Shown here piece by piece: positions 41,648-48,707 of a stretch of DNA of 64,000 nt. The stretch lies in the IMG/VR virus record IMGVR_UViG_3300028654_000001, positions 1 to 64,000 of that record; one strand, given 5' to 3'. Numbering within the stretch: the first letter of the stretch is position 1; every line of letters begins with the position of its first letter. This DNA comes from a virus. The position numbers were made by a program, and so were the translations under genes. Below the pieces are notes generated by a model. That model saw only the letters and a program-made list of their open reading frames with translations. It had not been told where the DNA came from and made no database searches.

Positions 41648-41771
41648 CTGTCAGCTCTGCTCTACAAGCAGCAACTACGATCCTCGCAAGTATAGACGAC
41701 AAGAAGCTTAGCTGATTGGCCGAAGTTAATGTACTTGAAAACAAGCTCAATTTGGAATAATATTGAACCGG

Positions 41772-42218
41772 ATGTTACCTCTAACCCAGTCTCAACTTGA
41801 AGCTTGTGCTCATGCAGGCCATGAAGCTGTAAGAACCTTTTGTGCTCACAACTACAATCACCAGATTTGGCCTTGGAGTAGGGTTCCTATGGTTCTCCGG
41901 CGTGAGGTTATGATTGATGCTGGTAGCTTCATCACCGGCAGATCACCCGAGGAGGTACACAAGGCGTTCTTTGAAAGACTTTCTGCAGACGGATGGACCT
42001 TTGCACCAGAGATCAATCGAGAAAGTAAGAAGCACCCGAGAATGCTACCCTGGAGCAGGCTGTCAGCTCAACAGAGAGCTCGAGAAGTTGTCTTCGCGGG
42101 AGTTGTTAGGGTCATGGCTAAGGCTTTCGAAGTTGACTCGAAGAAAATTACTTTGAAACCAGGGGAGGAACCTCCTAGGGTTAGCGTATTAGATCACCTC
42201 GAGTGGATGGACTTATAG
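41772..42218 (+). CDS. RyR-domain-like protein (148 aa)
   Basis: AHAGHEAVRTFCAHNYNHQI, the Trp-Ser pairs, DGWTFAPEINRESKKHPRML and SAQQRAREVVFAGVVR follow the order of prokaryotic RyR domains (EANR.YC....W..A, GW.YG...D...K.HP...PY..L...Q...D). These have been linked to nucleotide-ligand sensing, which is only suggestive here. In-frame TTG at 41763 is an alternative. Confidence 0.65.
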   Translation: MLPLTQSQLEACAHAGHEAVRTFCAHNYNHQIWPWSRVPMVLRREVMIDAGSFITGRSPEEVHKAFFERLSADGWTFAPEINRESKKHPRMLPWSRLSAQQRAREVVFAGVVRVMAKAFEVDSKKITLKPGEEPPRVSVLDHLEWMDL

Positions 42219-42242
42219 AACTCTGGCTCGGGCAACTCTCTT

Positions 42243-42716
42243 TTAATCCTCTGGGAATTCCACTACAATTCCCACTCCACCGTTCTGGGTAACCCGAGTT
42301 CCAATCCTGAAGTGGGGCAGTTCATTGGGGACTGGCTCTATAAGGAACCACACTGCTCGGTTCCCATTTGAGAGTCGCTCTTGTCCAACAGAGCCGGTGA
42401 TCCCAAGAGCCGCAAGAGATGACATGAGACGGTTGAGAGGGCTGTTTCCATTAGGCTCTTCCCTATTACTAAGACCATCCATGTAGGCGTGATTTCTAAT
42501 CCTCTGCTCCCTCGTAGATAGGGGTTCGAACTCAGCCCAAGTGTCAGGAGGCCTCCTCCGAAGAGAGCTGATCGTTCTGAGCCCAGTATCTGGATTATGC
42601 TGGTCAATGAGCCCATGCGGCGGACCAGGTCTCTCAGCAGGCTCAGTAGGGGACCTGGGAGACTCTCTACGAGGTCTGATCCCTTCCCAATAGGAGTCAA
42701 TGTCATCGTCAGGCAT
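42243..42716 (-). CDS. N-terminal-tag protein (157 aa)
   Basis: MPDDDIDSYWEGIRPRRES is the N-terminal motif, followed by a Pro/Arg-rich linker and the shared C-terminal domain (LMSSLAALGITG ... NGGVGIVVEFP). Overlaps the upstream gene by eight bases. Confidence 0.65.
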   Translation of the reverse strand: MPDDDIDSYWEGIRPRRESPRSPTEPAERPGPPHGLIDQHNPDTGLRTISSLRRRPPDTWAEFEPLSTREQRIRNHAYMDGLSNREEPNGNSPLNRLMSSLAALGITGSVGQERLSNGNRAVWFLIEPVPNELPHFRIGTRVTQNGGVGIVVEFPED

Positions 42717-43245
42717 GACGATTCCTAATGGTTAGGCGGAGCTCACCACCCACGCAAGGAGAGGCCCAGCTTGGTTCAGTGAGCCCATGGAACTGTATGC
42801 ACAGATTCTCCTCTTCAGTGACCCAGGTCTCGCACGAGTAACCCAGTGTCTGAAGGGCCAGCTGGAGATCCCGCAAGGGGACAGCGTCCTCAAGGTTGTG
42901 AAATGACTGTGGGTTTCTGTTATTTAGGATTCCATCTGCCAAAGCATGACCACCCTCGATGGAGTCAAGATCTGGAACGTGCATAGCACGAAAGTCATCG
43001 TAGGTCTGCTGATTCATGATCAGAGGCCTAACTGCAGGATGGGACTGGAATGCCTCCGAGGAGCGAAAAGTTCGTGCGGTTCTGGCGGTAGAGGCCGGGT
43101 AGAGGCCGAGCTCTTGAGCCCTCCTGAACTGTTCTTCTATTGTGGTTGGACTGACATCGTCCCCACTCAAGATCACCTCGAGAGGTTCACTAACCTCTCT
43201 ACGAGGTCGGCTCACATCCCAATAGGATTCGATGTCTTCAGCCAT
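42709..43245 (-). CDS. N-terminal-tag protein (178 aa)
   Basis: MAEDIESYWDVSRPRREV; helical middle; C-terminal domain LQLALQTLGYSCETWVTEEE ... GGELRLTIRN like the neighbours. ATG overlaps the upstream TGA. Confidence 0.65.
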   Translation of the reverse strand: MAEDIESYWDVSRPRREVSEPLEVILSGDDVSPTTIEEQFRRAQELGLYPASTARTARTFRSSEAFQSHPAVRPLIMNQQTYDDFRAMHVPDLDSIEGGHALADGILNNRNPQSFHNLEDAVPLRDLQLALQTLGYSCETWVTEEENLCIQFHGLTEPSWASPCVGGELRLTIRNRHA

Positions 43246-43484
43246 CACGACCTCTTCGGTGGTAGAAACGCGAAGTGGACCGTACCATCAGAGAGGTTGG
43301 CTCCATACCAACTATCCATATGGGGAATATGAAAAACCAGATTCAGCTGGTTGTCCGAATCAAAGTTTACCTCACACTTGTACCCGAAGGCTGCAAAGGC
43401 CTTCTCGAGGTTTCGACTACGGACATTCCACCACTCTACAGGCGGACTTTCTTGCTCCCCCTCGAACGGATCTTCTTTGGCCAC
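43245..43484 (-). CDS. Free-standing copy of shared C-terminal domain (79 aa)
   Basis: GTG start, 15 bases after a GGTGTATAC element. LEKAFAAFGYKCEVNFDS and DGTVHFAFLPP align with the ends of 39796, 42243 and 42709, but there is no N-terminal tag. Confidence 0.6.
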   Translation of the reverse strand: MAKEDPFEGEQESPPVEWWNVRSRNLEKAFAAFGYKCEVNFDSDNQLNLVFHIPHMDSWYGANLSDGTVHFAFLPPKRS

Positions 43485-43493
43485 AAGGTAGTA

Positions 43494-43499
43494 TACACC
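43494..43499 (-). promoter_or_regulatory. GGTGTA element before 43484 gene
   Basis: TCGGTGTATACTACCTT then GTG, 15 bases. Confidence 0.45.
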
Positions 43500-43501
43500 G
43501 A

Positions 43502-43690
43502 TTAGCGCTGAGTAAACAGCCTAGTGTCAACGAAGAGGACGATATCACCAGGCTCCGAACTTTTTGTAATCATTACATTTAGCCCGAACTCAAACAGCTT
43601 CCAAGCAATGTACTGAGCAGTTCCAGAGGTGCCCTCGACCACCTGCTTATGCTGGTACGGAGCGTCCTTGAGTTGGGAGCCCCCATCCAA
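43502..43690 (-). CDS. Possible small protein (62 aa)
   Basis: TTG start; helix-beta sequence (YIAWKLFEFGLNVMITKSSE, DIVLFVDTR). No ribosome binding site; low certainty. Confidence 0.35.
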   Translation of the reverse strand: MDGGSQLKDAPYQHKQVVEGTSGTAQYIAWKLFEFGLNVMITKSSEPGDIVLFVDTRLFTQR

Positions 43691-43718
43691 TCAATGATCA
43701 TAATTTTCATAGAAACCC

Positions 43719-44099
43719 TCAATAAGTTCGTTGCTTTGGCGAAGGGGATCGTTGGCTCGTTCCAAAAAGGTAGAAACTTCTTTCATCGAACGGACTTACT
43801 TTAAACCCGAGCTTACTCACCAACCTCACCGCAAATCTAGGCTCTAGAACGCATTCCACGTAGATCCCCATCTCGGGATACTGAGCTCGTAGCCTTGCCA
43901 CTAGGCGGGTGAAGGTGCCTTTCCCTGGATGCCTAGCAGTGAGATTTGACAGGTCAATCATCAACCGTAGACCCCCTTCAAGAGATCTCTTGGAAAGGCG
44001 GACGTAGAGTTTGGTGAACCCGGGCTCCTTTACCCAGGAGTTCTTAGGCCATGCTTTCTCCCCTTGAACGAGGAACTCATCAAGGGTTGGTTCCTTCAT
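43719..44099 (-). CDS. GNAT-like acetyltransferase-fold protein
   Basis: 126 aa. LMIDLSNLTARHPGKGTFTR resembles the GNAT beta4-alpha3 region with a G-K-G-T loop for the CoA pyrophosphate, and VECVLEPRFAVRLVSKLGFK its C-terminal signature (VLN..A...L...GF). Substrate unknown. Confidence 0.55.
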   Translation of the reverse strand: MKEPTLDEFLVQGEKAWPKNSWVKEPGFTKLYVRLSKRSLEGGLRLMIDLSNLTARHPGKGTFTRLVARLRAQYPEMGIYVECVLEPRFAVRLVSKLGFKVSPFDERSFYLFGTSQRSPSPKQRTY

Positions 44100-44167
44100 A
44101 GCCTTCGGGTATTTTTAGGGGCATTGATCTTGAACTTACTATTTCTCATGTAATACTACGTTTCAGG

Positions 44168-44422
44168 TCAGGTAATTTCACCAAGCCCAAGATCTAAACA
44201 GAAAGTCGTTGCACTGGCCTCCCTAGTCTCCAGGATCTCCAACTGCTCTTGGGTCAGGGATACCGCCCGGAGATCAACCTTGACGCCAAACGGCGCCAAA
44301 GCATTCTGGGCCGTCCAGATAGCATCCTGTTCGGTACTGTCCCAGCCATGGACAGCCCATCGCTTACCCAAGATCATGTTACCGTCGATGTGGAGGATCT
44401 CTCTGCCGATTGCTGCGAACAT
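44168..44422 (-). CDS. Hypothetical protein (84 aa)
   Basis: Alpha/beta (VHGWDSTEQDAIWTAQNALA), no family recognised. 44423-44573 holds nothing I recognise. Confidence 0.5.
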   Translation of the reverse strand: MFAAIGREILHIDGNMILGKRWAVHGWDSTEQDAIWTAQNALAPFGVKVDLRAVSLTQEQLEILETREASATTFCLDLGLGEIT

Positions 44423-44573
44423 TACATCCTATTGTACTACATATTGGGGGATCTACTCAACTAAGTTAGTCAATCACCAGAGAATAGTCTATCGAGCCGA
44501 GTTTGATCACAGCACCACTGAATATTCTCCTGGTTCTTATTGGACACGGAGCCTGGAAGTATCTAGTTTAGGA

Positions 44574-44972
44574 CTACTCCATGGCCTTATCAATCCACGA
44601 GTAGTCCTCTTCTTGCTTAGGTTCAGGCCCTTCAAGAGTCAACAAGAGGTCTGACTCTACATCTTCTATCGACTTTGGCTTAAGGGACTCTTCAATCCAC
44701 GAGTAGTCATCATACTCATCCTCTGGAAGATCCTTTATGGTTAGGACCTGGATGGCTAACTTAACAGCTATATCAATAGGACTCAGGCCCTCAACTTCTG
44801 CCACTACACGAATATAGTCGAAAAAGTCGAAGTAGAACTCGCTACCCCACCTAAAGCCAGGTTTGTGACCAGCACTTGCTAACCTAACCAGAAGTCGACT
44901 AATCCACTTGGTAACGGTCTCGTTTCCGAACCTCTTAGCAAGTTGAGTCCTTGAAGTTCCTGGTCTAGTCAT
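44574..44972 (-). CDS. Helical protein with repeated DYSWI motif (132 aa)
   Basis: N-terminal TRTQLAKRFGNETVTKWIS-like helix-turn-helix character, then an acidic tail with DDYSWIEESL and EDYSWIDKAM, two copies of a short motif 35 residues apart that could be docking peptides. ATG lies inside the preceding gene's tag. Confidence 0.55.
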   Translation of the reverse strand: MTRPGTSRTQLAKRFGNETVTKWISRLLVRLASAGHKPGFRWGSEFYFDFFDYIRVVAEVEGLSPIDIAVKLAIQVLTIKDLPEDEYDDYSWIEESLKPKSIEDVESDLLLTLEGPEPKQEEDYSWIDKAME

Positions 44973-45165
44973 GTAGGATCCGTTCGAATCGAGTCAAGTG
45001 CACAAGTGGTCGGTACCGGGCACACTTGAAAACCTCAGCCGTGGAGGTCCAATGACGAAGACCCTCCAAGCAAACTAATTCCCACCACGGGCGATCCCCC
45101 GAGGGGAATGGCGACGGTGGGTTCACATTACTCAGGCATGATTCGCAGAGGTTGGAGTCAGTCAC
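44965..45165 (-). CDS. CxxC-family small protein with C-terminal tag
   Basis: GTG 45165 inside the preceding tag gives MTDSNLCESC, CLEGL (His replaced), CARY, HLTRFERILHD. 66 aa. Confidence 0.6.
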   Translation of the reverse strand: MTDSNLCESCLSNVNPPSPFPSGDRPWWELVCLEGLRHWTSTAEVFKCARYRPLVHLTRFERILHD

Positions 45166-45475
45166 CGGAGAGAATTCGTTCGAATCGAGTTGGGTAGGTC
45201 TCTTCGACTTTAGAGTATTCGTCCCGAAAGTCAACGCAGCGGCCATTCTCTACCGGAACTAAGTGGGCTCGCATCTCATGGTTGCCAACCCTCAGTGTGA
45301 TCTTGGCCACATGGTTAGCCTTGCAGGTAACTCGGTACATCTCAACCGCTGTCTTTGGGCGATGAGTTCTGAGAGTCGGATCAAGTGGCACCATAAACTC
45401 AGTTGATCTAGGAAAAACCCTATCCTTGTACAGATAGTCATCCGGGCAATGGTTGCAGTAGTTACAGATTGGCAT
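45158..45475 (-). CDS. CxxC-family protein with C-terminal tag (105 aa)
   Basis: MPICNYCNHC, CKANH, CVDF, YPTRFERILSGD; longer first loop than the other members. Confidence 0.65.
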   Translation of the reverse strand: MPICNYCNHCPDDYLYKDRVFPRSTEFMVPLDPTLRTHRPKTAVEMYRVTCKANHVAKITLRVGNHEMRAHLVPVENGRCVDFRDEYSKVEETYPTRFERILSGD

Positions 45476-45748
45476 TCAGATCCAAGATTCAATTGCTGGC
45501 AGATCCTGGGTACTTGGCTCAGCCAGGCATACCCGCCCTGGAGGGATAAGCTTCCTCGCTTCCTCCAAGGTATTAGTCAGTTGGTAGTCTACATGCATAT
45601 ATACCTTCTCATTCAACGCTGTTGACTCACGCACTACATAGTTCTCAGGGAAGTCGAATGGGTGCTTGTAGATCGTGAGGACACTAAGACCTTTAGACAT
45701 ATCCAAGTCTTGAATTATATTGGTGCTTTCTAGAACTACTCTAGTCAT
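45476..45748 (-). CDS. Hypothetical protein with KHPFDFPENYVVR motif (90 aa)
   Basis: Beta-rich; IYKHPFDFPENYVVRES reminds me of small phage proteins of unknown function. TAATG overlap with the upstream gene. Confidence 0.55.
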   Translation of the reverse strand: MTRVVLESTNIIQDLDMSKGLSVLTIYKHPFDFPENYVVRESTALNEKVYMHVDYQLTNTLEEARKLIPPGRVCLAEPSTQDLPAIESWI

Positions 45749-46257
45749 TATGTCCTAGAGGAATCGTCATCGAGAACCCTCTCGAACCGAGTTGGCCGTG
45801 GTCCTCTGTAGGACGCTGGCTTGGCATCAACACCTATCGGACCATGTTCTCGAACCAACTCACCTTCCAAATCAACCTCTCGAATGACCACATATGGTAG
45901 AAGTCGACTCAGGTCCCCCAGACTATTCCTTGCAAGCTCACGAACGTTTTCCGTGAGAAGTGGACTATCAGGACTGAGCAGAGCGAACTCAATCGTGGGG
46001 TTTACCTGGCCGGCACTGGCCTCAATTCGTAAATCTTGAATAAGACTTACTTGGTTTCCATTCGAGTAGACCTTAGTATTCTGAACCGACAAGGGTCTAT
46101 CGCCCTCATCACTCTCGGGGTGTGTCCTTTCAGATGTAATCACCAATGCGTCTTCACTTAGAATGACCACTTGATGAAGTCGGTTTGGCCACGAGGCATC
46201 TGTTCTACGCTGTATAATGAATACCCTATCGAACTCCCCCACTTCGATCGTTGGCAT
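45748..46257 (-). CDS. Hypothetical protein with C-terminal tag (169 aa)
   Basis: Beta-rich first half (FDRVFIIQRRTDASWP), helical second half, then RPTRFERVLDDDSSRT. The downstream start is after the stop, so the tag here cannot be explained by an overlapping gene start. Confidence 0.6.
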   Translation of the reverse strand: MPTIEVGEFDRVFIIQRRTDASWPNRLHQVVILSEDALVITSERTHPESDEGDRPLSVQNTKVYSNGNQVSLIQDLRIEASAGQVNPTIEFALLSPDSPLLTENVRELARNSLGDLSRLLPYVVIREVDLEGELVREHGPIGVDAKPASYRGPRPTRFERVLDDDSSRT

Positions 46258-46264
46258 ATACCCC

Positions 46265-46540
46265 TCAACTTAGTCGGCAGATGACTTCATCACAAAAGTC
46301 CTTCCCGAAGGTATCACTAATTGCCTCACTGAGCTTAGATAAAACTCGACCCCTGTCCATTCCAGACTTTACCATCTGGTCACAAAGCAATGTCCAAGCT
46401 GGAATCCACCCTTTTCTAAGGCAAACCTCGAAAATGACATCGAACGGCAAGCCAAAGGTCTCGAAGCATTTCCAGATGCCGTCGACTACCAGCCTACCGT
46501 CCGTTGTCCTTCCAACCACCGTGATTAGAGTTGGCTTCAC
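46265..46540 (-). CDS. Phage-type helical protein (91 aa)
   Basis: DGRLVVDGIWKCFETFGLPF and IPAWTLLCDQMVKSGMDRGR match a helical family common in phages, function unknown. Overlaps the next upstream gene by four bases. Confidence 0.6.
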   Translation of the reverse strand: MKPTLITVVGRTTDGRLVVDGIWKCFETFGLPFDVIFEVCLRKGWIPAWTLLCDQMVKSGMDRGRVLSKLSEAISDTFGKDFCDEVICRLS

Positions 46541-46728
46541 TTGTCCTTGGGAGGATCTTTGGGAGGGTCCTTCGGTGCTGTCTTGTGAAGCCAGTACCCA
46601 GTGACAGCCCCAGCAACCAAACCAAGTGGGATTAGAATGGGCACAGCAGCACAGGCTACTGCCCCGACCACAGACCCAACCACGCCTGCTGGTACCGACT
46701 TCTCGTCAACGTCAACGTCAATTTTCAT
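46537..46728 (-). CDS. Small membrane protein (63 aa)
   Basis: Gly/Ala-rich hydrophobic segment (about 15-45) and a DPPKDPPK tail. Directly downstream of the ABC cassette, in the same direction. Confidence 0.55.
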   Translation of the reverse strand: MKIDVDVDEKSVPAGVVGSVVGAVACAAVPILIPLGLVAGAVTGYWLHKTAPKDPPKDPPKDK

Positions 46729-46740
46729 GGTGACCCCAAT

Positions 46741-47553
46741 CTATGACATGTAATCTTCGATCTCCCGCACACACCTGACGAACTCAGGGCTCCGTTTCAT
46801 AGTCTTGTCACGTACTAGTGGCAGCGGTGAGGTGAAGTCCTTCGTGATATTACCAGGGTTGCGTCCCATCACATAGATGGTATCCCCAAGGTACACCGCC
46901 TCCGGGATGTCATGAGTTACCAAGATGATGGTAGGCTCAACGCTAACCCAGATCTTTGCAATCAATTCCTGCATCTCATTTCGAGTCTGAAGATCCAAGG
47001 CTCCAAAAGGTTCATCCATCAGAAGGACCTTGCTATCGTAAGCCAAGCTTCGAGCAAGAGCCACCCGTTGGAGCTGCCCACCAGAAAGGTTAGGGGCCTT
47101 AGCCCACTTTCGTTCCTGCCCCTCGAGGCCAACCTTGACGATCATCTCCATCGCCCTGGCATCCCGCTCTTTCTTTGACACACCACGGTATCTCAAGCCC
47201 AAACCAACGTTGTCCAACACCGTGTAATGATCGAGAGAGGAGTATGCTTGAAAGATCATTCCAATACGATCAGTGGGGAGCCGAGGGCGGCCACCAATCA
47301 AAACCTGCCCTTCCGTAGGGACCTGCAGCCCGCTGATAAAGCGTAGAATGGTTGATTTACCGCACCCAGAGGCGCCAAGGATTACAACGAACTCACCCTT
47401 CCCTGGCTTGTCTTCAATTAAGAGGTTCACATCCTCAAGGACAACGTGCTCCCCACCATCATCGTCCTTGTAGACTTGCTTGACACTTCGCAGCTCCAGG
47501 ATGTCCGGGAGCTCAGTGTTGATCATCTTCACGGCTTGAACAGCAGCAGGCAT
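46741..47553 (-). CDS. ABC importer ATPase, nitrate/sulfonate/taurine type
   Basis: Walker A GASGCGKST (about 59-67), Q-loop FQAYSSLDH, signature LSGGQLQR, Walker B VLLMDEPFGALD and the switch His in LVTHD are all present; 270 aa is normal for SsuB/TauB-like subunits. Hydrolyses ATP to drive the permease at 47557. Intact motifs argue for function. Confidence 0.9.
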   Translation of the reverse strand: MPAAVQAVKMINTELPDILELRSVKQVYKDDDGGEHVVLEDVNLLIEDKPGKGEFVVILGASGCGKSTILRFISGLQVPTEGQVLIGGRPRLPTDRIGMIFQAYSSLDHYTVLDNVGLGLRYRGVSKKERDARAMEMIVKVGLEGQERKWAKAPNLSGGQLQRVALARSLAYDSKVLLMDEPFGALDLQTRNEMQELIAKIWVSVEPTIILVTHDIPEAVYLGDTIYVMGRNPGNITKDFTSPLPLVRDKTMKRSPEFVRCVREIEDYMS

Positions 47554-47556
47554 ATA

Positions 47557-48426
47557 TCACGCGTACTTGTGGGGATTGGCGAGCCAATCGAGTCCAATAA
47601 ACAGCTTGTCTTGGATGAACCCTACCATAAGGATCACAGTCAATATAGCAAAGGTCTTATCAACCATTCCTTGCTTAGCGGTCGAGACCGCCATGGCCCC
47701 GATCCCTCCTGTGTCATGCTGCATCTCAGCAATGGTCACGTAAGTCCAAGATATTGCTACTAGAACCTTGATGTCTAGGATGACTTTGCTCTTAACATAG
47801 GGGAAGAACACCGTAGTGAACATATCCCACTTTGAGGCCCCGAGAGTGAATGCCGTCTGTTGATAGATTACTGGGGTTTCCCGAACCCTCATCACAACCA
47901 CGGGGAGCAGGTAAACTATGATGCCAGCTGCCAAGAACTGGACCTTCATCATATCATCAATCCCGAACCAAACCATGAAGAGCCCGGTTAGAGCCGTCAA
48001 TGGCAGGTATCGGATCGCGTCTACTTGTTTGGAGAACATCCCATCGAACAGAGGGAACATCCCTATTATGAATCCGAGGGGAAGACATACTGCTATGGCT
48101 TCTAGGTACCCCATCCCGTTCAGGTAGCAGGAGTAACCAAGGTTCCTAACCAACGCAAACTGGAAGTGTAGGACCGGATAGGCCTGAAGAACCTTCAGGG
48201 GCGGTGGAAGAAGGTAAGGTGTAACCCACCCAGTCCAACAGATGATTTGCCACAAGAGTAGTAGAAAGAGAATCCCACTCACTTGAAGAATGAGCGAGGC
48301 TCTCCTTCCTATCGACCCACGAATCTCAAGTAGATCAGTGTACCTGGCCAACGCGGCCATCAATGCTGTAGAAACGAATATGGAGATAATTAGGGTTACT
48401 ACTATCGAGATAAGATGTCCCTGCAT
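47557..48426 (-). CDS. ABC importer permease, SsuC/TauC-like
   Basis: ATG 48426 lies just after the upstream stop with AGAGAA before it. About seven membrane helices; the coupling motif region (EAIAVCLPLGFIIG ... AFTLGASKWDMFTTVFFP) has the EAA-loop pattern (A...GAS....F..V..P) of BPD permeases. The first two helices seem an added N-terminal anchor. Confidence 0.85.
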   Translation of the reverse strand: MQGHLISIVVTLIISIFVSTALMAALARYTDLLEIRGSIGRRASLILQVSGILFLLLLWQIICWTGWVTPYLLPPPLKVLQAYPVLHFQFALVRNLGYSCYLNGMGYLEAIAVCLPLGFIIGMFPLFDGMFSKQVDAIRYLPLTALTGLFMVWFGIDDMMKVQFLAAGIIVYLLPVVVMRVRETPVIYQQTAFTLGASKWDMFTTVFFPYVKSKVILDIKVLVAISWTYVTIAEMQHDTGGIGAMAVSTAKQGMVDKTFAILTVILMVGFIQDKLFIGLDWLANPHKYA

Positions 48427-48427
48427 G

Positions 48428-48706
48428 TTATTTCTCTGATGGCTTTTTCCGGATCCCATGCTTAGTGGCTAGATCATAGAAGTGCTTTCGATCCATCCTA
48501 AGAGCCTTAGCCGCTGCTGAGAGATTACCCGAGTACTTCCCAAGAGCAATCTTGATCAGCTGGGTTTCGAAGGAGGATACAACTTCCTCCTTCAACTCTC
48601 CAAAACTTTTAACTGGATCGACTTGAACTTGAACCTCAATGACTTCGAACTTAAAGTCCCTAGAACCTCTGAGTTTTTGGCTGTGAACAAGGTCGATTTC
48701 ATTCAT
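48428..48706 (-). CDS. Stand-alone Fis-type HTH protein
   Basis: 92 aa. The C-terminal 45 residues (FETQLIKIALGKYSGNLSAA, AKALRMDRKHFYDLATKHGI) are the HTH_8 DNA-binding end of NtrC-type activators, but there is no receiver or AAA+ domain. N-terminal 40 residues are beta-like. Located inside the ABC cassette, it probably regulates it or host sigma-54 genes. Confidence 0.75.
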   Translation of the reverse strand: MNEIDLVHSQKLRGSRDFKFEVIEVQVQVDPVKSFGELKEEVVSSFETQLIKIALGKYSGNLSAAAKALRMDRKHFYDLATKHGIRKKPSEK

Positions 48707-48707
48707 G

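Noticed and set aside
41650-41715. Protein-like frame DSIAVSSALQAATTILASID after the DUF7007-like gene
   Set aside because: No start codon exists between the upstream stop and this stretch; could be a shifted tail of the upstream gene, but nothing supports a shift site.
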